From Pantoea sp. Mb-10 (GTDB lineage: Bacteria > Pseudomonadota > Gammaproteobacteria > Enterobacterales > Enterobacteriaceae): a stretch of DNA of 64,000 bases. Below are positions 1 through 9,850 of the stretch, piece by piece. Position 1 is the first letter of the stretch. Each line of letters starts with the position of its first letter. Location of the stretch: contig NZ_JAJSDX010000001.1 of assembly GCF_021272205.1 (NCBI RefSeq), forward strand, positions 310,001 to 374,000, in the 5' to 3' direction. A model generated the notes under the pieces. The model was not told the DNA's origin, did not search any database, and worked only from the letters and a program-made list of their open reading frames with translations. Both the position numbers and the translations under genes were made by a program.

Positions 1-1273
1 GTTCGTGTTTGGCAACGATGATGACCCCCACGTGGCGCACATCGCCACCGAACGCTGCTTTCACGACACCCTTAACTACTGGCGGCGCTGGAGCAGCCAC
101 AGCTCTTATCGCGGGCGCTGGCAAGAGATGGTGCAGCGCTCGGCGCTGACGCTAAAACTGTTGACGTCACATCAGCACGGCTCCATCGCCGCCGCCGCCA
201 CCTTTGGTCTGCCGGAAGAGTTGGGCGGCGAGCGCAACTGGGACTACCGCGCGTCGTGGATCCGCGATGCCTCCTTTAGCATGTACGCCTTGATGCGGCT
301 GGGCTATGTGGAAGAAGCGCGCGATTTTACCCGCTGGGTCGGGCGCTGCGTCGAACACAGCCACGAAGACACGCCGCACTTGCAGGTGATGTACCGTCTG
401 GACAGCGGCACCGAGCTGCATGAAAGCGAACTGCTGAACCTCTCGGGCTACGCCAATTCACGTCCGGTGCGCATCGGCAATGATGCCTGGCGCCAAACCC
501 AGCTGGATATCTACGGCGAGCTGATGGATGCCATTTATCTGGCGAACAAATACGGTGAAGCCATTTCGCAGCGCGGCTGGCGCCACGTTTCCAGCATGAT
601 TGATTACGTGTGCGATCACTGGAATGAGCCGGATGCCGGGATTTGGGAGATGCGCGGTGAGCCGGAACACTTCCTGCACTCGCGCCTGATGTGTTGGGTG
701 GCGCTGGATCGCGCACTGCGTTTGGGGATGAAGCGTTCATTGCCCATGCCCTACGCGCGCTGGGATGCGGCGCGCAGCGCGATCCGCGACGATATCTGGC
801 AACATTTCTGGCACCCAGAGCTGGGCCACTTCACCGCCACGCGCGGCGGCCGCTATCTCGATGCGTCCATGCTCCTGATGCCGCTGGTGCGCTTTGTTGG
901 CGCCACCGATCCCGACTGGCTCGCGACGCTGGATGCCATCAAAGCCCAGCTGGTAAGCGATGGCATGGTGCGGCGCTACAATATTCATGAAACCCCTGCC
1001 GATGCGCTGGCGGGCGGCGAAGGGGCATTTGCTGCCTGCTCATTCTGGTACGTCGAGTGTCTTGCGCGCGCCGGGCGCGTACAGGAGGCACACGCCGAAT
1101 TTGAGAAGCTACTCAGCTATGCTAACCCTTTGGGCCTGTATGCCGAAGAGTTCTCCCCGCACGGCAACGCGCTGGGCAACGTGCCGCAGGCATTAACGCA
1201 CCTGGCGCTGATCAGCGCGGCGTTTTTCCTCAACCGAAAACTGAGCAACGAGATCACGCTGTGGCAGCCATAG
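1..1273 (+). CDS. GH15 glucoamylase-like glycoside hydrolase, 3' part
   Basis: The reading frame is open to the left edge, so the N-terminal part is outside the window; the GTG at position 5 is internal. The visible 423 residues carry GH15 hallmarks: a NWDYRASWIRDASF block, a later GLYAEEFSPHGN segment (the second acidic pair is typical of the catalytic base) and GNVPQALTHLALI near the C-terminus. Members of this family cleave terminal alpha-glucosyl units from glucans or trehalose-type sugars, and the catalytic half is an (alpha/alpha)6 barrel. No secretion signal can be judged because the N-terminus is missing. Exact substrate (glucan or trehalose) cannot be told. About 200 bases without a gene separate it from the next gene. 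Confidence 0.85.
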   Translation, partial: FVFGNDDDPHVAHIATERCFHDTLNYWRRWSSHSSYRGRWQEMVQRSALTLKLLTSHQHGSIAAAATFGLPEELGGERNWDYRASWIRDASFSMYALMRLGYVEEARDFTRWVGRCVEHSHEDTPHLQVMYRLDSGTELHESELLNLSGYANSRPVRIGNDAWRQTQLDIYGELMDAIYLANKYGEAISQRGWRHVSSMIDYVCDHWNEPDAGIWEMRGEPEHFLHSRLMCWVALDRALRLGMKRSLPMPYARWDAARSAIRDDIWQHFWHPELGHFTATRGGRYLDASMLLMPLVRFVGATDPDWLATLDAIKAQLVSDGMVRRYNIHETPADALAGGEGAFAACSFWYVECLARAGRVQEAHAEFEKLLSYANPLGLYAEEFSPHGNALGNVPQALTHLALISAAFFLNRKLSNEITLWQP

Positions 1274-1471
1274 TGCTTTTCACATTTTGGGCGATGAGAC
1301 AAAGAGAATTGTCTGTTTATTACAACTAATTGCGTAAAGTATCTCCAACTGACGCAAATCCTGATTCCCATCATTGCAGCTATGCACATATAATGCGCAG
1401 CGGTCGCTTCCGACCACGATGGGTTCGACACACTGACAAGCCTCATTAAAGGCCATAACGACTAGTAAAAT

Positions 1472-2548
1472 ATGAAAAAGAGCATTCGCGCGTTCGCTTC
1501 ACTCGCCCTTGCACTGGCGGCGTTCAGCCAGTCGGCATTTGCAGTAGTCTACCCGCTGCCACCGGCTAACAGCCGCGTGATCGGCGAAAACATTGAAATC
1601 ACCGTGCCTCAGGACAGCAAGCTGCCGTTGGAGGCCTTTGCTGCACAGTACCAGATGGGCCTCAGCAACATGCTGGAAGCCAATCCGGGCGTGGATGTCT
1701 ATTTGCCGAAAGCGGGCTCTAAGCTGGTGATCCCACAGCGGCTGATCCTGCCTGACGCACCGCGCGAAGGCATTGTGATCAACAGCGCCGAAATGCGTCT
1801 GTATTACTACCCGAAAGGCACGAAAACTGTGGTTGTGCTGCCAATCGGCATCGGTGAGCTGGGCAAAGATACGCCGGTAAACTGGACCACGGCGGTGGAG
1901 CGTAAGAAAGCCGGCCCGACCTGGACGCCAACCAAAGCGATGCATGCGGAATACGCCTCGCGCGGTGAAAGCATTCCTGCGGTGTTCCCGGCTGGCCCGG
2001 ATAACCCAATGGGCCTGTACGCGCTTTATATCGGCCGTCTTTATGCCATTCACGGCACCAATGCCAACTTCGGTATTGGCCTGCGCGTGAGCCATGGCTG
2101 CGTGCGTCTGCGTGCGGATGACATCAAGTGGCTGTTCGATAACGTGCCGGTTGGCACGCGCGTTCAGTTCATCGATCAGCCGGTGAAAGCCGCGGTTGAG
2201 CCGGACGGCTCGCGCTACATTGAAGTGCACAACCCGCTTTCGACCACCGAAGAGCAGTTTAACTCGCGCGAACTGGTGCCTATCAACCTGACCTCTGCGG
2301 TGACCAAAGTCGTTGCTGACGCCAGCACTAACCAGGACGCGGTGAACAACGCGATCCAGGCGCGTACCGGCATCCCAACAAAAATCAACGGTCAGCCTGA
2401 TGACGCGCAGCCCGCACCCGTGCAGGTGCAAGAGTCCTCTGACGCCATGCCGAAAGAGGAGCCGATGACGCCGCAGGGCGCCAACGGTGCCGCTCCGCAA
2501 GCAGAGAGCGCGCCTGCCGCGCAGCCTGCAACGGGCAACAGCCTGTAA
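1472..2548 (+). CDS. L,D-transpeptidase (YbiS/LdtB-like), periplasmic
   Basis: The product is 358 residues. A Sec signal peptide (about 1-24, ending in SAFA) is followed by a LysM-like segment (about 50-90) and a YkuD catalytic domain. The active-site motif HGT...SHGCVRL is present, with the nucleophilic cysteine at residue 210. Enzymes of this family attach Braun lipoprotein to peptidoglycan or make 3-3 crosslinks using the meso-diaminopimelate side chain. It is about 50 residues longer than E. coli LdtB: after about residue 300 there is a low-complexity tail rich in Ala, Pro, Gln and Glu. A -10-like TATAAT lies at 1389-1394. A strong terminator follows the stop. Which Ldt paralogue it is (lipoprotein anchoring or 3-3 crosslinking) is not decided by sequence alone. 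Confidence 0.9.
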   Translation: MKKSIRAFASLALALAAFSQSAFAVVYPLPPANSRVIGENIEITVPQDSKLPLEAFAAQYQMGLSNMLEANPGVDVYLPKAGSKLVIPQRLILPDAPREGIVINSAEMRLYYYPKGTKTVVVLPIGIGELGKDTPVNWTTAVERKKAGPTWTPTKAMHAEYASRGESIPAVFPAGPDNPMGLYALYIGRLYAIHGTNANFGIGLRVSHGCVRLRADDIKWLFDNVPVGTRVQFIDQPVKAAVEPDGSRYIEVHNPLSTTEEQFNSRELVPINLTSAVTKVVADASTNQDAVNNAIQARTGIPTKINGQPDDAQPAPVQVQESSDAMPKEEPMTPQGANGAAPQAESAPAAQPATGNSL

Positions 2549-2566
2549 GCACTGAGCGCCATGAGA

Positions 2567-2592
2567 AACCAGCCTACGGGCTGGTTTTTTTA
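2567..2592 (+). terminator. Rho-independent terminator of the L,D-transpeptidase gene
   Basis: A perfect 8-bp stem (AACCAGCC / GGCTGGTT) with a TACG tetraloop is followed by a run of T. It lies 19 bases after the stop codon and its T-run touches the 3' end of the convergent gene. Confidence 0.92.
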
Positions 2593-3615
2593 TTCCCGCC
2601 GTCGACGCAGCGCCAGCCAGCCCGCCGCCAGCGTAAACACCAGCACCACCAGCACCAACAGCAAGAAGCCGTGCGGATTATTGGCCAGCGGGATCCCGCC
2701 CACGTTCATGCCAAAAAATCCGGCGATGATATTGATCGGCAGCGCCAGCACGGTGATGACGGTCAGTAAAAATAGCGTGCGGTTACTCTGCTCCAGCAGG
2801 CTGGCGGCAATCTCCTCCTGCAGCAGGCGAATGCGCTCCATCAGACCGGCCAAATCGTTCAGCGCCACGCTAAACTCCTCGGTAAAAATGCGCAGCGCCG
2901 CCAGCGGTTCCCGTTTCAGCCACGACGGCGGTCGATTGAGTAAGCGAAAGAGCGCCGCAGGCTCCGGCGCCAGCAGCCGCTGTACGCGCAGCAGCATACG
3001 GCGCAGATGACCAAGCTCGCTGCGGTTGGTTTTGATCGCCGCGCTCAGCAGCCGCTCCTCAATCACATCCACCGCCTGGCTGGTGCGGCGCACTACCTGC
3101 TCCAGCTGCGCCTCCTGCTCTCCCAGCAGCCACAGCAGCATGTCGTCCGGTTGGGTAAAGCCCAATTGATGAATCTGCTCATGCATGCGCTCAATCATGC
3201 CCACGGGCCGATAGCGCGCGCTGACCATGAGCTGCGGACAGCACCAGAGCCACAGGGTGGCATTTTGCGTACTGCGCTCCTCCTGCCTGAAGGTTACGTC
3301 ATTGAGCACCGCCAACAGCGCCGCGTTTTGGTGGGCCAGACGGGTGCGCGGCGACGCGGAGTGGATCTCGTCGAAAAAGTCATTGTCGACAATAAAATGG
3401 TCCTGCACCCAGCGCTCGGCCCGCGCGTGATTCAGGTTGATATGCAGCCAGAGAAAACTCGACGGCGGCAGCGCCTGCTGCCCTAGCTGTCCGGCTTCAC
3501 GTGCGTTGAGCCGCTGCGGCGGCGCGTCTGACGTAAACAGATAGCCGTGAATCAGGCCGGCCACTTCGTTATTGAAGTCCGGCAGCGTGGTGAGCGGCGA
3601 AGCAGGTTGGCGCAT
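2590..3615 (-). CDS. ZntB/CorA-family divalent cation transporter
   Basis: 341 residues. The large N-terminal cytoplasmic region (1-270) is charged and helical, as in CorA funnels. Two transmembrane helices follow near the C-terminus (about 278-298 and 312-332). The loop between them begins with GMNVGGIP, the pore signature: CorA has GMN, and ZntB-like proteins have G(M/V)N(V/L)GGIP. The family moves Mg, Co, Ni or Zn; the GGIP extension favours the ZntB branch. No strong ribosome binding site is seen before the ATG at 3615. It is divergent from the PiT phosphate transporter gene. Confidence 0.82.
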   Translation of the reverse strand: MRQPASPLTTLPDFNNEVAGLIHGYLFTSDAPPQRLNAREAGQLGQQALPPSSFLWLHINLNHARAERWVQDHFIVDNDFFDEIHSASPRTRLAHQNAALLAVLNDVTFRQEERSTQNATLWLWCCPQLMVSARYRPVGMIERMHEQIHQLGFTQPDDMLLWLLGEQEAQLEQVVRRTSQAVDVIEERLLSAAIKTNRSELGHLRRMLLRVQRLLAPEPAALFRLLNRPPSWLKREPLAALRIFTEEFSVALNDLAGLMERIRLLQEEIAASLLEQSNRTLFLLTVITVLALPINIIAGFFGMNVGGIPLANNPHGFLLLVLVVLVFTLAAGWLALRRRRE

Positions 3616-3781
3616 AGCAGCGTGAGCGTTCCGAAAAGCACAGAGCCACAGCCTGCTTCAGCCCTGTTACAGCAGCATGACAGCCGCCACGCGCCATCAT
3701 CTTTTTGTCACACAAACCCCGTATCACACTGGCAATAACGGGTGTGGGCTTACGCACCCTTCATTCACACTGGGGTGAGTT

Positions 3782-5395
3782 ATGGCTGAAAACAGTATTC
3801 CTGCCTCTTCACGCGTTTCGCCGCTGAGCGGTCGCCCGAATCTCAACCACGGCAACGGCCGCCTGTCGCGCAGCGTATTTTTGCTGCTGCTGGTGGCGGG
3901 CTTACTGTTTGCCGGCATAAATCTTTTTAGCGATGTGGAGGACGCCGGGACGCCGGTCACCAGCTATACGCCTTTTCTGTTACTGGGTCTGGCGTTGCTG
4001 ATTGCGCTGGGCTTTGAATTTGTAAACGGCTTTCACGACACCGCCAACGCGGTGGCGACCGTGATTTACACGCACTCGCTCTCTCCCGGCGCGGCGGTGG
4101 TATGGTCGGGATTGTGTAATTTCCTCGGCGTATTGCTCTCCAGCGGCGTGGTGGCGTTCGGCATTATCTCGCTGCTGCCGGTGGAGCTGATTTTGCAGGC
4201 CGGCAGCGGCAACGGCTTTGCCATGGTTTACGCGCTGCTGTTCTCGGCGGTTATCTGGAATCTGGGCACTTGGTATTTGGGACTGCCCTCCTCCTCGTCG
4301 CACACCTTGATCGGGTCGATCATTGGCGTAGGCGTCGCCAATGCGCTGCTGCACGGGCGCAGCGGCACCAGCGGCGTGGATTGGGATCAGGCGCTCAAAG
4401 TGGGCTATGCGCTGCTGCTCTCCCCGGCGGTGGGGTTTGTGTGCGCCGCCCTGCTGCTGCTGGCCATGAAAGCGCTGGTACGCAATCGCCAGCTTTATCA
4501 GGCACCCGACAGTCAGCAGCCGCCGCCGGCCTGGATCCGCGGCCTGCTGATTTTGACCTGCACCGGCGTCTCCTTTGCCCACGGCTCGAACGACGGGCAA
4601 AAAGGCATGGGCTTGATCATGCTGATTCTGGTGGGCACCATGCCGATGGCCTACGCGCTCAACCGATCGCTGCCGCCAGAGCAAATTCCCCGCGTGGCGG
4701 CCCTGACGCAAGTGACGGAACGGCAGCTGCTGGCGATCCAGCCAGCCCCGTCGCCCATGCCCGCGCCGCGCGACGTGCTGACCGAGTATGTGCGTACCAC
4801 GCAGAACGTGCCGCCGGTGCTGCCTGCGCTGGCGCTATTGCTGGGGGATATCGGCGACCAGATTCGCCAGTATGGGTCGGTGGAGAATATCCCTGCCGCC
4901 GCGGTGACCAACACGCGCAACAACATGTATCTCGCGTCGGAAACCATTAAGCATTTACAGTCCGCGAAGGTCGCGCTGCCGGAAGAGACCGCGCGTAACC
5001 TTACGGCGGTCAAGCGCGAGCTGGACAGCGCTACGCGCTTTATTCCGATGTGGGTCAAAGTGGTGGTGGCGATCGCGCTCGGTCTCGGCACCATGGTGGG
5101 CTGGCGCCGCATCGTGATCACCGTCGGCGAGCGCATCGGTAAAACGCACCTCTCCTATGCGCAAGGTGCCAGCGCCGAGCTGGTGGCGATGGCGACCATT
5201 GGTGCCGCCGATGCGTTTGGCCTGCCGGTCTCCACCACGCACGTGCTCTCGTCCGGCGTGGCGGGAACCATGGCGGCCAATCGTTCCGGGCTGCAGCTCG
5301 CCACCCTGCGCAATCTGGCGCTGGCGTGGGTGCTCACGCTGCCCGCGTCAGTGCTGCTGTCCGGTTTACTGTACGCGCTGTTTATGCATTTTTAA
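3782..5395 (+). CDS. PiT-family inorganic phosphate transporter
   Basis: 537 residues with about ten to twelve hydrophobic segments. Duplicated PiT signatures are visible: GFEFVNGFHDTANAVATVIYT near residue 80 and FAHGSNDGQKGMG near residue 265. A second half-signature, STTHVLSSGVAG, lies near residue 480. The family imports phosphate, usually as a neutral metal-phosphate complex, by proton or sodium symport across the inner membrane. A soluble loop (about 300-415) separates the two membrane halves. The sequence GGGGTGAG just before the ATG serves as ribosome binding site. It resembles E. coli PitA in architecture but has a longer N-terminus (about 25 residues before the first helix), so I leave the gene symbol open. 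Confidence 0.88.
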   Translation: MAENSIPASSRVSPLSGRPNLNHGNGRLSRSVFLLLLVAGLLFAGINLFSDVEDAGTPVTSYTPFLLLGLALLIALGFEFVNGFHDTANAVATVIYTHSLSPGAAVVWSGLCNFLGVLLSSGVVAFGIISLLPVELILQAGSGNGFAMVYALLFSAVIWNLGTWYLGLPSSSSHTLIGSIIGVGVANALLHGRSGTSGVDWDQALKVGYALLLSPAVGFVCAALLLLAMKALVRNRQLYQAPDSQQPPPAWIRGLLILTCTGVSFAHGSNDGQKGMGLIMLILVGTMPMAYALNRSLPPEQIPRVAALTQVTERQLLAIQPAPSPMPAPRDVLTEYVRTTQNVPPVLPALALLLGDIGDQIRQYGSVENIPAAAVTNTRNNMYLASETIKHLQSAKVALPEETARNLTAVKRELDSATRFIPMWVKVVVAIALGLGTMVGWRRIVITVGERIGKTHLSYAQGASAELVAMATIGAADAFGLPVSTTHVLSSGVAGTMAANRSGLQLATLRNLALAWVLTLPASVLLSGLLYALFMHF

Positions 5396-5402
5396 CTGCA
5401 CA

Positions 5403-5424
5403 CCGGGGCGCGCGTACGCCCCGG
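5403..5424. terminator. GC-rich hairpin between convergent genes
   Basis: An 8-bp perfect stem (CCGGGGCG / CGCCCCGG) with a 6-base loop sits between the PiT gene and the convergent MFS gene. No T-run follows on either strand, so termination is only a possibility. Confidence 0.4.
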
Positions 5425-5434
5425 GGCTGAAGGG

Positions 5435-6646
5435 CTAACGCTCGCTCACCGGCGCTGCCGCCGCGCGGTGCTGCTGGTGCAACCGCAGAGTAATGACACC
5501 GGCCGCCATCACCGTCAGCGCCGCCGCCAGATAGACCGACTGCATGCCCCACTGGCCAATCAATAGCCCGGCCACCGGGCCGGTCAGCCCTAGCCCTAAA
5601 TCCAAAAAGGCCGAGTAGGTGCCCAGCGCCGAGCCCTGATCCTGCTGCTGGACGCGCTTCACCGCCTCGACGCCCAGCGCCGGAAACACCAGCGAGAAGC
5701 CCGATCCGGTGAGAAAGGCACCGCAGTCCACCAGCCAGCGGCTGTCCGCCTGCCAAATCAGCAGCAGCCCCAGGCACTCCACCAGCAGCGACACCAGCGC
5801 CACGCGCAGGCCGCCAAAGCGCATGATAAAGCGGCCGCACGCCAGGCGCACCAGCACAAAGCCGAGGCTAAACAGCGTCAGCGCAAACGCTGCGCCCGTC
5901 CAGCCGCGGCCGGAAAAATAGAGAGTGATAAAGGTCGAAATCACGCCAAAGCCCAGCGTGCCAAGCCCCAACGCCAGCCCAAACAGCCAGACGCGACTGA
6001 CCACGCGGTGAAACGGAATGCGCGTCCCGGCGGTTACGCTGACTGCGGGCTTGCGGCTGGCCAGCCAGAAGCCCAGCACACCCAGTGCCGCGACCAGACC
6101 GGCAAAGCCGCTCAGTCCCCAGACGTCATTCAACAGCACGCCGAGCGGCGCGCCGATCGCCATCGCGAAATAGGTGGCGACACCGTTCCAGGAGATCACG
6201 CGGGCGGTCTGCAGCGGCCCCACGATATGCATGCCCCACAGCGTGGAGCCGGTGCTGCTAAAGCTTTCGCCCACGCCCAAAAACAGCCTGCCCAGCGCCA
6301 GCAGCCCCAGGCTCAGCAGCGGTGAACCGCTGCATAACGCCGCCAGCAGCGACAGCGCGCCGCTGATGCCGCAGCCCAGCGTACCCAGCATCACCACACG
6401 CTTGGGCCCGAGCCGATCCGCCAGTCGCCCGGCGTGTGGACGGCTGAGGAGCGTGGCGAAATATTGCAGGCTGATGATTAGCCCAGCGGTAAAGGAGCTA
6501 AAGCCAAGCTGGTGATGCACAAATCCCGGTAGCACCGCGAGCGGTAATCCCACCGAGAGGTAGCAAAAAAAGGTGAAGATAATGACGGAGAGAATGCGTT
6601 TATTTAACTGAGCGGGGCTCAGTACGGGTACGGCGGCGTCAGACAT
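5435..6646 (-). CDS. MFS transporter, YhhS/YfcJ type
   Basis: About 403 residues with twelve predicted membrane helices. The loop between helices 2 and 3 carries a major-facilitator motif (GRLADRLGPKRVV). Overall it resembles the YhhS/YfcJ (UPF0226) exporters; substrate unknown. The frame is open to a GTG at 6685, but the ATG at 6646 gives an N-terminus (MSDAAVPVL...) that leads directly into the first helix. A GGAGG sits inside the longer version, so the GTG start cannot be excluded. It lies downstream of dusC on the same strand with a 74-base gap. Confidence 0.8.
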   Translation of the reverse strand: MSDAAVPVLSPAQLNKRILSVIIFTFFCYLSVGLPLAVLPGFVHHQLGFSSFTAGLIISLQYFATLLSRPHAGRLADRLGPKRVVMLGTLGCGISGALSLLAALCSGSPLLSLGLLALGRLFLGVGESFSSTGSTLWGMHIVGPLQTARVISWNGVATYFAMAIGAPLGVLLNDVWGLSGFAGLVAALGVLGFWLASRKPAVSVTAGTRIPFHRVVSRVWLFGLALGLGTLGFGVISTFITLYFSGRGWTGAAFALTLFSLGFVLVRLACGRFIMRFGGLRVALVSLLVECLGLLLIWQADSRWLVDCGAFLTGSGFSLVFPALGVEAVKRVQQQDQGSALGTYSAFLDLGLGLTGPVAGLLIGQWGMQSVYLAAALTVMAAGVITLRLHQQHRAAAAPVSER

Positions 6647-6720
6647 GGGCAATCGGTCATAGCGTGGATGAGCGTAAGCCTCCACTATAACCGTTAGCCT
6701 GCTAGCAGATCGGCTTTTTT

Positions 6721-7680
6721 TTACGCGGTTGCGCGCATCAGCTGTGCAGCGTGGCGCTCGATAGCGGCGGCAATCTCGGCGGAGACGCGCAGCGTACGGA
6801 TTTCACTGAACAGACCGTCGGCCTCACGATAGGCTTTACGCAAATACCCCAGCCACTGTTTGATGCGCGCCACGTGATACATGCCGGTATCGCCCTGCTT
6901 TTCAAGCTGAGTATATTTCAGCAGCAGCTCCACCACCTGCTGCCACGGCATCGGCGCCGCATTGTCTTTGACGACGCGCCCCAAGTTGGGAATATTGAGG
7001 GCACCGCGCCCGAGCATCACCGCCTCGCAGCCGGTGATGCGCAGACAATCCTGCGCGTCCTGCCAGCTCCAGATCTCGCCGTTGGCGATCACTGGAATGC
7101 GCAGACGCTGGCGAATCTCGCCAATCGCCTGCCAGTTAATGCATTCGGCACGATAGCCGTCCTCTTTGGTGCGGCCGTGCACCACCAGCTCGGTGGCACC
7201 CGCCTGCTGCACCGCGTCGGCGATTTCAAAGCGTCGCGCGCCGGAATCCCAGCCCAGACGTACTTTGACCGTAACCGGCAGGCGATCCGGCACCGCCTCA
7301 CGCATTGCTTTCGCGGCCTGATAGATCAGCTCGGGATCCTTGAGCAAGGTCGCGCCCCCGCCGCTGCCGTTTACCAGCTTCGACGGACAGCCGCAGTTGA
7401 GGTCAACGCCCCACGAGCCCAGCTCAACCGCGCGTGCCGCATTCTCAGCCAGCCACGCGGGATACTGCCCCAGCAGCTGCATCCGCACGCGCGTCCCGGA
7501 CGGCGTACGGCTGCTGTTGTGGAGCTCTGGGCACAGACGCAGGAAAGATTTTACCGGCAGCAGCTGATCCACCACGCGCAAAAACTCCGTGACGCAAAGA
7601 TCGTAATCGTTCACGCCCGAGAGCAGTTCGCGCACCAGTGAGTCCAGCACGCCTTCCATTGGCGCCAGTAAAACCCGCAT
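6721..7680 (-). CDS. dusC: tRNA-dihydrouridine(16) synthase DusC
   Basis: 319 residues. An FMN-dependent enzyme that reduces uridine 16 in the D-loop of tRNAs. The N-terminus [13 protein letters not shown] and the block [10 protein letters not shown] (active-site Cys in NCGCPS) are characteristic. [16 protein letters not shown] and HGRTKE are further flavin-barrel motifs. The length and sequence follow E. coli DusC (YohI, about 315 residues) closely. The start codon is 3 bases after the rhlE stop, so it is very probably cotranscribed with and translationally coupled to rhlE; in E. coli the two genes are not neighbours. Confidence 0.94.
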   Translation of the reverse strand: MRVLLAPMEGVLDSLVRELLSGVNDYDLCVTEFLRVVDQLLPVKSFLRLCPELHNSSRTPSGTRVRMQLLGQYPAWLAENAARAVELGSWGVDLNCGCPSKLVNGSGGGATLLKDPELIYQAAKAMREAVPDRLPVTVKVRLGWDSGARRFEIADAVQQAGATELVVHGRTKEDGYRAECINWQAIGEIRQRLRIPVIANGEIWSWQDAQDCLRITGCEAVMLGRGALNIPNLGRVVKDNAAPMPWQQVVELLLKYTQLEKQGDTGMYHVARIKQWLGYLRKAYREADGLFSEIRTLRVSAEIAAAIERHAAQLMRATA

Positions 7681-7683
7681 TGC

Positions 7684-9087
7684 TTAACGGTTTCCGCTGT
7701 CTTTTGGCGCAGCGCGACGGCGACCGCTGTTGGCCGCTGGCGCACCGTTACCCGCGTTACCGCCCTGGCGACGCGCGGGACGCGTTTCACCCTGCGGACG
7801 TGCGGCTTTATCGCCGGCGCCACGTTGACCGTTGCCGCCGTGCGAACGCGAAACGTTGCCGCCCTGACCGCGCCCCTGGCCTTGACCCTGACCGCGTCCG
7901 CGGGGTGCCTGCTGGCGGCCATTGACAATCGGCTCTGCTTTGATGCTGGGATCGGGCTCAAAGCCCGGCAGGGCGATGCGCGGAATTTCACGCTTCAACA
8001 AGCGTTCGATATCGCGCAGCAGTTTGTGCTCATCCACGCACACCAGCGACAGCGCCGCACCGGTGGCGGCGGCACGACCCGTTCGACCGATGCGGTGCAC
8101 GTAATCTTCCGCCACGTTTGGCAGCTCGTAGTTCACCACGTGCGGCAGCTCCTCGATATCCAGACCGCGCGCGGCGATATCGGTGGCGACCAGCACGCGA
8201 ATGCTGCCGGATTTGAAATCAGCCAGCGCACGGGTACGCGCGCCCTGGCTTTTGTTGCCGTGGATGGCGGCGGCGGTGATGCCGTCTTTGTTAAGCTGTT
8301 CAGCAAGGTGATTGGCGCCGTGTTTGGTGCGGGTAAACACCAGCACCTGCTGCCAGTTGCCCTGTCCGATCATCAGCGACAGCAGCTCCCGCTTACGCTT
8401 TTTGTCAACAAAGTGCACCTGCTGCGACACCTGCTCGGAGGCGGTGTTGCGGCGCGCCACTTCAACCTGTTCCGGGTTGGTGAGCAGTTTTTCCGCCAGC
8501 GCTTTGATCTCATCAGAGAAGGTCGCCGAGAACAGCAGGTTCTGCCGCTTAGCGGGCAGACGCGCAAGCACGCGGCGGATGTCGTGGATAAAGCCCATAT
8601 CGAGCATGCGGTCGGCTTCATCCAGCACCAGGATTTCAACCTGTGACAGATCAACCGCGTTTTGCTGCGCCAGATCCAGCAGGCGCCCTGGCGTTGCCAC
8701 CAGCACGTCAACGCCACCGCGCAGTTTCATCATCTGTGGGTTAATGCTGACGCCGCCGAAAACCACCAGCGAACGGATATCAAGATACTGGCTGTACTCG
8801 CGCACGTTTTCACCCACCTGCGCGGCTAACTCGCGCGTTGGGGTCAGAATAAGCGCGCGCACCGGGCGACGACCGCGTCCCGCCGAGGGGCGCGCAGAAA
8901 GGCGCTGCAGCAGCGGCAGCGTAAAGCCGGCGGTTTTACCGGTACCGGTTTGGGCGCTGGCCAGCAAATCTTTGCCTGCCAACACCACGGGAATCGCCTG
9001 ACGCTGGATTGGCGTCGGTTCACGGTAGCCCTGTTCTGCTACCGCACGCAAAATATCGGCATTCAAGCCGAGAGAGTCAAATGACAT
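7684..9087 (-). CDS. rhlE: ATP-dependent RNA helicase RhlE (DEAD box)
   Basis: 467 residues. Helicase motifs are in order: Q motif ([11 protein letters not shown]), Walker A (AQTGTGKT), PTRELA, DEAD ([11 protein letters not shown]), SAT, and motif VI (HRIGRTGR). After about residue 385 there is a basic tail of about 80 residues rich in Gly, Arg, Gln and Asn with repeated GRGQGQ-type units, probably an RNA-binding extension. RhlE acts in ribosome maturation and RNA turnover in the cytoplasm. Followed 3 bases later by dusC. Confidence 0.95.
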   Translation of the reverse strand: MSFDSLGLNADILRAVAEQGYREPTPIQRQAIPVVLAGKDLLASAQTGTGKTAGFTLPLLQRLSARPSAGRGRRPVRALILTPTRELAAQVGENVREYSQYLDIRSLVVFGGVSINPQMMKLRGGVDVLVATPGRLLDLAQQNAVDLSQVEILVLDEADRMLDMGFIHDIRRVLARLPAKRQNLLFSATFSDEIKALAEKLLTNPEQVEVARRNTASEQVSQQVHFVDKKRKRELLSLMIGQGNWQQVLVFTRTKHGANHLAEQLNKDGITAAAIHGNKSQGARTRALADFKSGSIRVLVATDIAARGLDIEELPHVVNYELPNVAEDYVHRIGRTGRAAATGAALSLVCVDEHKLLRDIERLLKREIPRIALPGFEPDPSIKAEPIVNGRQQAPRGRGQGQGQGRGQGGNVSRSHGGNGQRGAGDKAARPQGETRPARRQGGNAGNGAPAANSGRRRAAPKDSGNR

Positions 9088-9239
9088 GCAGGTGTATTAC
9101 TCCGAACCGCCCTGTTCGCCGTTGGCGATGTAGTTTTCAGGGGGGATATGACGCTGCCTGAAGGCAACGTGTGAAAAGGGCACAAACTACCATGCGTAAG
9201 TGGGCGAGTTTACCAGCTTTCCGCGCCGTCTGCGACCCA

Positions 9240-9271
9240 CAAAAAAAGGAGCCGCATCGGCTCCTTTTTTG
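9240..9271. terminator. Bidirectional terminator between rhlE leader and ybhQ
   Basis: A GGAGCC / GGCTCC stem flanked by A-runs and T-runs on both sides reads as a Rho-independent terminator on either strand. It lies directly after the ybhQ stop codon. Confidence 0.85.
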
Positions 9272-9282
9272 TCGCGACCCAA

Positions 9283-9675
9283 TCAGCCGCGCTTTTTCTC
9301 AATGCGCGGCGCGGGCGCTTTGGCGAGCAGTGAGACCAGCGCGGGCCCAACCAGCATCACCACGCCCAAACAGGCAATCAGCAGATTGTTGTGGACAATG
9401 CGCGAAATCAAAAACAGCGTCAGCATGGCTGCGCCAAAATAGTAGGTGGTGGTGACCTCTTCCAGAGAGTCGCCAATTCTGCGTAAACGGGCACTACGCT
9501 GAAGCGCCAGCATGGCGATAAACACCACAGCATACGCGGCAACCAGGGTACTGCTCACTTCGACCAGCGCCCGATGTTTCCAGCCCCACACCAGTGCGGC
9601 AATCACCAGCGCATGCATAGCGATATGCAGGCACGTTTGACCGGTAACAATCTGAACACGATTAGACCATTTCAT
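9283..9675 (-). CDS. ybhQ: Inner membrane protein YbhQ
   Basis: 130 residues with four hydrophobic helices. It follows E. coli YbhQ closely in the starting MKW, in the EE(V/L)TTT(Y/W)YFGAA block and in the GPA(L/V)VSLLAK segment near the C-terminus. The frame is open 26 codons upstream, but the ATG at 9675 is preceded by AGGAG at good spacing and matches the homologue. The C-terminal tail is short and basic (KAPAPRIEKKRG). Function is unknown. It is divergent from ybhP. Confidence 0.85.
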   Translation of the reverse strand: MKWSNRVQIVTGQTCLHIAMHALVIAALVWGWKHRALVEVSSTLVAAYAVVFIAMLALQRSARLRRIGDSLEEVTTTYYFGAAMLTLFLISRIVHNNLLIACLGVVMLVGPALVSLLAKAPAPRIEKKRG

Positions 9676-9850
9676 TCTCTTCTCCTGGCAGACCCAACAG
9701 GTCGCCCAAGTGTATCTGGCCGCAGCCAGACGGATTTCCTCAATGTAAAGCAAATTTCAGATAACACCTTAATTTTCCGCTCGCCCCACCACTCAATTGT
9801 GACAAAGACTACACTTTGTGCTCTTGAGGATGAAAGGAGCGGGCCGCAGT

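Noticed and set aside
1499-2500. 333-codon antisense frame opposite the L,D-transpeptidase gene
   Set aside because: Shadow of a GC-rich coding gene; His/Arg-rich product with no domain.
6696-6720. CTGCTAGCAG palindrome and T-run next to the dusC stop as a terminator
   Set aside because: On the dusC strand the T-run is on the wrong side of the stem; on the plus strand no gene precedes it.
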